NCBI RefSeq assembly: GCF_015832195.1
Contig: NC_052018.1
Coordinates: 52,017,666-52,081,665 of the forward strand
Source: Motacilla alba alba
Lineage: Eukaryota; Chordata; Aves; Passeriformes; Motacillidae
Direction: 5' to 3'
DNA: 64,000 nucleotides
Numbering within the stretch: position 1 is the first letter of the stretch; each line of letters starts with the position of its first letter. This document shows, in pieces, positions 52,151-64,000 of the stretch. Under the pieces are notes generated by a model, which was given only the letters and a program-made list of their open reading frames with translations, was not told where the DNA came from and made no database searches. Made by a program: the position numbers and the translations under genes.

Positions 52151-53667
52151 TCCCTTTTCCACAGCCCTAGAGCAAAGCATCCAAACATTAGCAAAACATC
52201 CGAACATAACTTCAGTAACAGTGCAGCTGACAGCTGACATGAACACTCAGTGAACTGTCATTAAAACATAGCTGATCTAGGAATTAATATTTAAGGATGC
52301 CTGCCAGGTACTAGATCCTACTCTTCAATTAACAGGGTTTGCTGTGTTGTCTTTTCTAAAATACCTCTTATACATTTGTTTAACATGTGAAGTAAAAAGC
52401 AGTTTGATTCGATTTCAATCAGTCCATATAATTTCTCTTTATATAATTTTTATTTGTCTCTTAAAAATAGAACAAAGTTTCTGCAAGACCACTCTGGAAA
52501 ATACAAGACCAAAGAGCATTTGTTTTGTCATTTAGTAACATATCTTCTACACTCTATCTTCTATATCTTCCACAAAATATCAGATGAAAATATTTGAATC
52601 TAAGAGAAAAGTCTTAAATAATGGGAAAAAAAATCAGCTGTAAAGAGTTTTAGAGATAAAGAGTGTGATATCTGGAAAATTACTTTTTACCACCTAATTA
52701 CACTACCAGTTAAAAACTTTAACCCCACACACTTAATCTGCATATTTTTTCTACATCTTATGTATACTGTATATGTAGTCACATATGGTGTGCAAACTGG
52801 TGCTAAGTATAAGATTAGGAAAATAATGGATCTTTTTGTTGAGATGATTTTGCCATCTTAATTTAGGTGTTCTTGCATTACATGTAAGAACACATGTATT
52901 CTAATATATGCAGGTAGTCCTCTTAGGCTTTAGCAGCATTACATGCTACACAGACAACTGGCAAACAAGAGACATGCCATTCATCTGTGGATTAGCACTT
53001 AACTGGTTTAAATTGCTGCAGTTTCTTTTGCAGTACATGAGATGCTTTCCTGCATACTAGCAAAAATATCTAGCATGGTATCATAAGATTATTCCTCAGG
53101 GGGTGCTTTTGAAAATGTAATAAAACCCATACATTTATCCAGAGTTATGTACTGAGTCTTTTTTAAATGGCTTTGAATTGTCCTTAGGAGGCTGTGGTTT
53201 CCTGCAGTGGTGGAATTGTCGCATCATAGCAGCAGGTCAAGGGTGGAAAGGACACCCACTTGAAAAGTATTGCTAGTTTTTAAAAATACTGCTTAAGTTT
53301 TTGTCGGCTTGTTGGAGAGTATAGTTTGATTATTAATGTAGGTGATTAGGTTTCTTTTAATCTGTTTTCATGAGACTTTTAATGTCAGAATAGAAGTTTA
53401 TGAATAGCTTATTTCCAATTCAAGGATTTGAACCATATCCCCTCCACTGGATATGTGGGACTGCTAACATTTTCCAGTTTGCAAATACAGCCTAAGCACC
53501 TCAAGTTTGGAAAACTGTAACATTTTACAATGAAAATGTTGAAATACATTTTCCACAGTGTAGTTAATTTTCTTGTTCTTTTCATTTTGAGAGCAAAACC
53601 TAGCTAAAAATGGGTTTCATCCATAGTAGTCTGATTACTCAAAATTCTTTCCAACACACAGATTAAT

Positions 53668-53706
53668 AACAAAACATAACAAAACAAAAAACAACAACAA
53701 CAAAAT
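53668..53706 (+). repeat. (AAC)n-rich simple sequence
   Basis: AACAAAACATAACAAAAC is followed by four ACA units. Simple A/C sequence. Confidence 0.8.
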
Positions 53707-56700
53707 CCCTGAAAAAAATAATTATCAGCTTTAGGACAGAAGCAACTGTGTAGTTTGTTTCTTAAAATTAGTTAAAATGATTTTCAAACACAGGAAGCAG
53801 CCAATGTATGAAACATCCATAATTGTCCCTGTGTTCAAGATAATTTAGATCTTCTTATTTCTGTGCTTAAATGACAGTATTGGATAGTCAAATTAGTTTT
53901 AATAAAACTAATCTGTGGTCCATGTTGAGTGACATGATATCACACCACAAAAAGAGAGAGTAATTTCACCTACTGCTAAATTAATTAGTTCATGTAAATT
54001 GAAAAGAGGCTGATTTATCAAATCTGATATAGCCTTAGGTATTCTAATAATAACCATCATCACCTACAAGGACATGAATAAACACTTTATGAACTGAAGT
54101 TTATCAGAGTTGTGTAACATGATCCTGTGACAGATATCTTTTCATTTAAAAAATCAAATAGGATCTTTCAGACAGGAGCTGAAGGTGGTTTTTAAAGTCT
54201 GTAGGGTAGGCATAACTCAGGCAAAAGGAGCTCTTGCCATACATTGAAAGCATTGAAAACTGTGACACAGGTTTTCCCATGTCATGTGATGGATTGCAGC
54301 TGTGCAATTCCTTAAAAGTGCTGAAAGTCATACTGAGGAGTAAAATGTGCTAAAATAATGGTCACAAAACTGAGATATTCAGCAGTATTGCAATAGAGAC
54401 TGTTACATGCAGGCTTTGTGCACATCATGCTGGGCATGTATAAGTGTTTCTGCAGAGATCTGGCTTTTCTTTTACTGGCCCAAATTTGCAAGGTACATAA
54501 ATGTCGCACAGCTTCAGATCTGACTCTAATACTATGGGTGATGACATCTGTCAGCCTGGTCAAAAGTGGAATAAGTTATAGTGAAAGAGCCTGAAGTAGT
54601 TGGTGCTGTGCAGTTATTCTACATCATTTCTTGAACAGTGCTCTAGGGCTATGTGGAGAGAGCCCACACTTCTCTTTCTGTGCTTCCTGATAATCACTCT
54701 GTGGCTGGTGTGCTGCTCAGCATCTAGGTTTCAAAACAAGCTTTTCAGAGTCCTTCAGGAATATTTATCACTCTGTTACAACTGGGTCCTTTCTACTGAC
54801 TTCAGAGGAATTCAAACCATTTTAATCTGGATATTTTGCACTGAGAATGCAAGTGGGTTGTGAGAACAAATTGTGGTTTTTAAACTGATGCTTTAGCTCA
54901 CTGCAACCTCTCCACAGAAGTAAATCCTTTAGAAAAAGTTCACTTTGGAATAGATGTGAATCAAACTGAGAAAGATAACTCCACATTCTTTTTTATTCGT
55001 TTTCTGACTTATCTAGGCTTCATTTTAATCATTCTGAGATCTTAATGCTTATAAAATCACCACTGACTATAAATGCTTGAGCTTTAGAGCACAAGGTACA
55101 CAACACGTATTTCTCTTCGGCCTGGTTTTTCATGAACCCCACCTGTGTTACAATAATCTCAGGTTTCCTAACACTGCCTTTGGTATAGCAACAGCATTTT
55201 TGGGATAGCAACACCATTTTTGTGGTTTTAGAACTCTGTCCAAAGTCTTCTTACTGTTTCCTGCACACACTACAGGCATTAGATAAGTATTTGCATTTTA
55301 AAAGATAATTTTAAAAATAGGAAACAGAAAACATAAATTTATCACTGTACACATGCACTTTGTTTTTCAGTACCTAACACTAAATAATAACCAACACCAG
55401 GGGACACTGACACTGCATCAGCTGGAATGTCTTTCTGCATACATTCTCTACATTTTCTCATGTTTACATTCTACATCATACACTTCTCATGCTTCCTTAG
55501 TAACTGTTGGGTCATACTAAAAATTTTTCTGTTGACAGAGATGATTAAGCAAAGTATTTTTGAGATGGTTTGGTAACTTGGTAAACCATTGATTCTAAAA
55601 AAGAAAACAATTTTAAAGATATTAATTTCATGCTGCAATTTTAATCAAGGCCTAGACCTTTCTGTATTCAGCCTTCAGAATGGTGATTCCAGTTCACTGG
55701 AAGCTTTGCATAGTCTTTGGGATATAATCCAAGAATAAGATGTCCTTGAGATGCCTAAAGATTTTTGCTTTTATATATTATTTTCATATACTTGTAGCTT
55801 TGTAGACTGTTACGAGGTGGTTGTATAGCTTGCAGTACTTTTCCTGCCCTTTCTCTCACATTTAGAACAATAAGCCAACCCTTTCTAAGACATTCCTGAA
55901 ATTCTGTTTAGTCTTATTCTCAAGAAGACAAATTCTAACAAGAACACTGTTTTGCACTTGAACTTAGGAGACATAACAAGAAATAAGGCAAAGAAGCCCC
56001 TGGAACAACTCCAAGGGACAGACTCAAGGGTGGATTGCTGGGGCAACTACTCTGTTGTAGGATGTACTAATTAACCTTATAAAATTTGTATTAAACAAAT
56101 GTATGCATGTGCAGAGCCATACTTGTGCACCTGAAATCTTCCATTGCTTTTCACATTATCACTCTTAATATTGTTTGGAAAGTTTTTGTCTTTTATAGAC
56201 AACACTTGTGCTTAGAGGGGTTTTACTTAGAATTAAGAAGTTATCTATATTTGTGTCTGAAAATTCTGATCTGTTTATTTGCCAGGGTAAACCAAGAGAG
56301 ATGCATACTCCCTTTACTGTTTAAAAACTAAGGGGATAAAAATCCAGACCCAAGAGAGTAATGAATTAAACATCTTTAGAAGCATTATGCCTTACTCTAC
56401 TGCTACTAATATATTGTGAAAGCAGTGTAATCATGCATTTTCAGCTTAGTATTAATAACCAGGGTTTAGAAACCTATCAGAACATTCACTTCATTTCTGA
56501 AAGAGACCCAAAACAATACTGATTTTAGCGCAATTTTGCCAGTTTTGTTTCATGGGACACAGATGAGATCTGGTAATCCCAAGGACAGAACTGTATAAAT
56601 CACCTGGAAAACTGTCCACTGTACACTCACATTATCAGAGCTTGGATATAAGATGTCTTTGTCAGAGAATACCAATTTGTCAAAACAATGTATTATATTT

Positions 56701-57307
56701 AACTCAATTTCCTTAAACAAATTTCCTCAATTCCAGAATGAGATCCTTGATTACTGCACAGTGTGAAATAAATAAGATTCGACAGAGTTAGCTACTGCTG
56801 TGGGATGTGAGTGCCTCTACTTAGCTTTCCATTTCGGTGTGTTTTATCACAAGCTTACATCCTTCAGAAAGTAATTTTCCAAGAAATTATACTTCTATAT
56901 AATTTTACAAAAATTATACTTCTCAAGATCTTCAATAAATATGTATAATAGCTAAATTAAAATTTATATTTGACTGCAACTTCCTAGTCCTCGTGATAAA
57001 TGACATTGGGCTACTGTGAAGGGCTAAATTCACATGTTCTGCACTAGGAAAAAAATCAACAGATTTTTCTTAGTCCAGAACATTCTAAAAATATTCAGTT
57101 TACGTATGAAAAAATATTCATGGAAGAGTAATATTCATGGAGCAGAATAATAGTGTTAACCTAGCAAAATAAACTGAAGTTTCTACTTCCTTTTTCATTG
57201 TCTTTTAATTGAAGAACTAAATAGAAAATTTTTGAAGAACGATGTTAATAAAAAATGTTGATGCCACTGAACTAATTAAATAAATATTCTGGAGCCTAGC
57301 AGGTGTC

Positions 57308-57322
57308 TTTTTTTTTTTTTTT
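57308..57322 (+). repeat. T15 homopolymer
   Basis: Fifteen consecutive T follow GGTGTC. No flanking element is recognised. Confidence 0.85.
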
Positions 57323-60139
57323 CAATGAGTAGAAACAGAGCAGATTAAAATTTTTAGGTTTTTCAATGTACATATTAAACTACTAGAAAAATATGGAGAT
57401 CTAAATTAATAGAACATTAATTGTAGCTTTACTAATTTCAAAAGATAATTGACATGTATGATGTAACAGAATAATAATTGACAATGTCAAGCTCTATATA
57501 GCAGTGCCTATGGTTTTTGGGGATTATTTACAGTATTTTATCAATATAATATTCTAGTTTCATTTTAGAGAAGAAAAACAGGACATCTGAGTCATCTCTT
57601 TCATGCTGGGAACTTTATAATTAAATCCTTGGGAAGTACATTGGTACACCAGAAATCACTTAAAATACATTTGTAGCATTTTCAACTGGGAAATAGAATA
57701 CTGAGAAAAGCTATCAGGGGGACAATTTTTGCCATTTTTCATTGATGAGCTTAAGAAGTATATCTGTCAGGTATATTCAAACTGGTTAAACCTTATCTGA
57801 TTAATGACACATAGGCACATGAGATTCTGTAACCAATTTCCAATTATATTATTGCAAAGTGGCTTTACAAGTGGAAATTAAAGAAGGGAATTCCAGATTA
57901 CTGAAAAAAAAAAGCAAATGACAGGAAAAACATCACACATATACAAAAATTAGGGAGGGAAACACCCAATTCAGATGCAATGAAATAATGAAATAGAAAA
58001 AAAAATCTTTAAATATCCATTTTCCCTACAGATTTATACAATAATTATTTTCTATATATAAACTTTGAATTTAAAAGCCAACTTAAAAAAAAAAAAAACA
58101 AAACCAAAACCACTGAGCTGACAAGCTCTACTTTGGTTCTTCAGTGAGGAAAGTTTTTTCTTTAGACAGGAAAAAGTCTGCTTGCATGAGAAAATGGTAC
58201 TGCCTGGTGGGAGTTAGTTTTAGTGGAAAAGTGAGATAAGAGAAGAAAAAAAAAAAAAGCCTGTAGAGGCCTCAGTGCATCCTAGGCATCCAGAACTACA
58301 AATGCTTTCAGACCCTGATCTTTTATCACTGAAACCTTGTGTGATTGTTCACTCTCCAAGCAGCCGGTTCTTGCTAGTTTGAGTTTGATAAATGGAACAA
58401 GTGGTTACACGGTTGCATACAACAAAAGATGTACAGAAGCTTGGCAGGTTTGCACATATTTCAGCAATTCCTAATTAGAAAAATAGAAGAAATCATTTCC
58501 CATGACACAGCAAGCCACAACCATTGAAATCAGTACAATTCAATGTCCCTGAGTTTGCGAGATCTCCTGGACTCTCAAGGAGAATTACCCTGAACCACTC
58601 TTGCCTCTTTTTTCTCATGGCACTGTTTGGAATTACCTTCTCTGAGGTGCAACCAACAGAAATCATTGAAACAGGAATATATTGTGATTTCTGCAAAGAG
58701 ACAGTGCACTTACTAATATGGGCTAGTACTAATACAATACCCAAAGAGCTGTCTTCCTTTTAAGCACTGCTCTCTTCCTGCTGTGTCTGATTACAAAGAA
58801 GCTTTTATTCTTTTTCTGGCAGCTTTTACAAAGCTTTATGTTACTATGTTCTGTTATCAGCTGTCCTCAGCCAGAAAATGCTATGTAGTTGAGCCCCAAA
58901 AAGGTTGCCATCTACTGTATTAAACATAGGCACCAAACCATCAGAGCTCACATTTTTACCAGCTAAGCTGAAATAAAATTACAGATGTAATTTGAAGGTG
59001 TCTCATATCCTAATCTCAGAAATTTGAGTCTTTGAGACCTCCAAACTTCAAGATTTGTCTAATCCAGCAGTACTTTTCCTGACCACTGTAAATATCAACA
59101 CATCTCCAGAATGTCAGCAAAGATGTCCTACAAAATGTTTTCCTTTGGGCTTTTTTCTTGATGAGTATCAAAATCTACTTTAATGCACCAATTTTCACTA
59201 AAAAGCTTTACAAATACCAGCAGAATTTACAAAAGCAGCGCAGTGATTGGCAATAAAGCCTTTACAGATGTATTTCTGTGTCCACAAAGGAAGCAGCTGT
59301 TTGTTGAATTTAGGATAATGAAATCTTCCTTGACATACAGACTTTGAACAGCAACATATTGGCTTGCCCAATGTGTATCAACAATTCTTGTTAGTTTTCA
59401 TAGCTTCAAGGCTTATCAGACCATTTCCCTGCATTTCCCTGAACAAAGTTTGAGCCACAGATGTTGGAAGGGAAACAGAAGGCAAATACACTAGAGAGCA
59501 TAATAAATCCCCAGCTTCCATTGTAGACTTTGTCTATGTCCACTAAAACTGTATTCAAACAGTGAACAAAGTAAATAGCAAGCAGCGTTTGTCCAAAAAT
59601 AGCTCTGAATGCTGTCAGTAGAAGAGATGTTAATGATGGATACATCATCCCCTTCTTGGATTCCACAGTTCTAAAAGAGGATTCAATTTCTTAAGTGTTT
59701 TCTCATTAATACTGAGCAACAGGAACTGCTCCGCTGATATGGTTGCATGAAAGGGGACATGGCTTGAAGGTTATAGGCAAGTTCAAAGCACATAACAATT
59801 TATACCTGAGATTTTACTGTGCAGCAGCTTTGTAGTTAATAGGCTCCTTCTATGCTTATTCTGATCCCAGATATTTTGGGGATAGAAATTTGCAAGGTCT
59901 GACTTACATGTTGACTTCTCAAGATTTTATTTCGTTGTCATTCTTAATCCATGCAAGTCAGACCTGAGACGTGAATGGTGTCTAATCTTGCACAACCAGA
60001 TTTCATGTTTCATTGTTTTGCTTTCTGAAATTGACCTTTTTTCTTAACTGGCTCAGAATGTAACAACTGCTTTCCAAAAGCCTTCTCAACCACGTGATTC
60101 AAAGTTCTTTAAAATTTGAAGCTGTGACTTGCAGGAGGA

Positions 60140-60172
60140 TTATTATTATTAATATTTATTATTATTATTATT

Positions 60173-60203
<31 letters not shown>

Positions 60204-60216
60204 GTGTTATTATTGT
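60140..60216. repeat. (ATT)n/(AAT)n trinucleotide palindrome
   Basis: An (ATT)n run is followed directly by (AAT)n. Positions 60156-60195 form a perfect 40-bp palindrome centred between 60175 and 60176, with looser repeat on either side. It can fold into a long A/T hairpin or cruciform and is likely to vary in length. Confidence 0.95.
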
Positions 60217-63056
<2,840 letters not shown>

Positions 63057-63425
63057 TAACTTCAATTTCACCACCTTTTCAGGATTTCTTCTTGTCTTTA
63101 CTGGAATAATGGATGGTTGTGGCACTCACTCATAAACCCTGGATTTAGATCTTAGTTTAGTTATGAAACTCAGTTGTCGTTCAGCCAGTTCAAGATAGCT
63201 GCATGCAAAAATTTCCAACATAAGTATTTATTATTGCACTAAGAACTACTGATGTGGCACACTGTTTTCCTGATACTATAAGTTTTGATGTAATAGCAAG
63301 TTACAGCTATTGTTGTGAAAGCCAAATTAAATATGTAATTGAATACAAAAGACAAACCAACAGTAAAAATAGATTCACTGATCAGTTCACAGGACTCAAA
63401 CGCATCAATTTGTCTTTAATTGTAT

Positions 63426-63480
63426 TAATTGACACAATGGGAGAGGTTGACAACAATTAATTGACTACAATGGGAGAGGT
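63426..63480. repeat. Two-copy tandem duplication, period about 33 bp
   Basis: ACAATGGGAGAGGT occurs at 63434-63447 and 63467-63480. Each copy is preceded by TAATTGAC, and the second has one extra base. It lies about 390 bp downstream of the NKAIN2 exon. Confidence 0.85.
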
Positions 63481-63711
63481 ATTCCCTCCCCCCCGCTCCT
63501 GAAAAAGTTCCACTTATATGAAAATCAAAACCCAAGACCTTAAATCTTTTTAGGAGTACAAGAATCCATTGTTGCACTGCAGAAAATTTATAAGGGATAA
63601 AAACTGTTTGCTTGGGGGAAAAAATGTACAATGGAACTCACAGCTATCCAAAAAGTGGGCAGCTTTTCCATCTGTCTATTCCTCAGCATTTTATATCACT
63701 CAAGCTTGACT

Positions 63712-64000
63712 CATGGAATTATAGCTTCATAGAATAATTTTGGTTGGAAAAGACCTCTAAGATAATCAAGCCCAACTTTTAACCCCGGACTGCCATGTCC
63801 AGCACTAAAGCCTGCACTTAAGCACCTTTTGGTGAAGAATTTTTTCTTAGTATCCAACATGAAGTTTCCCTGGTCAAGCTTGATTTCCCTTCATCCAGAC
63901 CAGGATGCCATTGGCCTTCTTGGCCACGTGGGCACACGCTGGCTCATGTCCAGTCAGTGTTGACCAGCACTCCCTTTTCCAACAGGCAGCTTTCCAAACA
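63712..64000 (-). mobile_element. CR1 LINE 3' end with internal deletion, runs off window
   Basis: The left edge is the reverse complement of the CR1 terminus (GCTTCATAGAATAATTTTGG, TTGGAAAAGACCTCTAAG, TCAAGCCCAAC). Next come GGACTGCCATGTCCAGCAC, TTGGTGAAGAATTTTTTC and CTTAGTATCCAACATGAAG. At about 63880-63900 the sequence jumps to CCAGGATGCCATTGGCC and CTTCTTGGCCACGTGGGC, which in intact CR1 lie several hundred bases further into the element, so an internal deletion is inferred. It continues through CAACAGGCAGCTTTCC to the edge. Confidence 0.93.

Larger units (their letters stand above)
52151..60139. other. Intronic DNA, no gene
   Basis: About 8 kb is AT-rich with simple tracts: A/C-rich at 53668-53706, T15 at 57308-57322, and A-rich at about 58085-58108 and 58239-58258. 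Open frames at 54312-54563 (-), 54600-54863 (+), 58493-58763 (both strands) and 59406-59666 (-, hydrophobic) have no recognised relatives or clear splice sites. Confidence 0.55.

Noticed and set aside
51718..52194. 158-codon minus-strand frame, one of the longest in the window
   Set aside because: It contains CR1 ORF2 landmarks (AERNLGVLV) and lies within a CR1 fragment.
53200..53280. GCATCATAGCAGCAGGTCAAGG region considered as a CR1 terminus
   Set aside because: Only a few words fit and their order does not match CR1.
59406..59666. Hydrophobic 86-codon frame on the minus strand suggesting a membrane protein
   Set aside because: No family recognised, no splice sites or promoter seen. T-rich antisense DNA yields hydrophobic frames by chance.

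Overview
This window reads as nuclear DNA from a bird, most likely a songbird (Passeriformes). The background is AT-rich and CpG-poor. The interspersed repeats are almost all CR1 LINE fragments, and one repeat at 47801-47932 is a tRNA-Ile/CR1-tail composite that matches the passerine SINE family TguSINE1 as I remember it. No bacterial, plasmid or phage gene is visible.

The only protein-coding sequence I can support is one 201-bp exon at 62841-63041 (+). It encodes 67 residues of NKAIN2, the Na+/K+-transporting ATPase interacting protein 2. It is bounded by a pyrimidine-rich acceptor ending in CAG and a GTAAGT donor, and it differs from the human protein I recall at only two positions. The 62.8 kb before it and the 960 bp after it are therefore read as introns of NKAIN2. 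This fits the very long introns known for the gene. I saw no other NKAIN2 exon.

Layout: a (TA)n tract opens the window. A dead CR1 reverse-transcriptase fragment lies at 5050-5776 (+). CR1 3' ends lie at 11449-11740 (-) and 14510-15500 (-), and the latter is interrupted by an LTR-like insertion carrying CCAAT and TATA boxes. A CR1 3' end with an (ATTCT)n tail is at 29701-29980 (+), the TguSINE1-like SINE is at 47801-47932 (+), an old CR1 is at 51386-52150 (-), and a CR1 with an internal deletion runs off the end from about 63712 (-). Between them lie A-rich and T-rich tracts, two pentanucleotide repeats, an (ATT)n/(AAT)n palindrome at 60140-60216, and long stretches of unassigned intronic DNA.

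I looked for a novel gene system and did not find one. The observations most worth checking are the nearly invariant NKAIN2 exon, the nested LTR in CR1, the SINE with a damaged internal promoter, a palindromic CRE site pair at 24423-24445, and a few hairpins and small duplications. Most open reading frames of 60-170 codons here are chance frames or translated CR1 relics.
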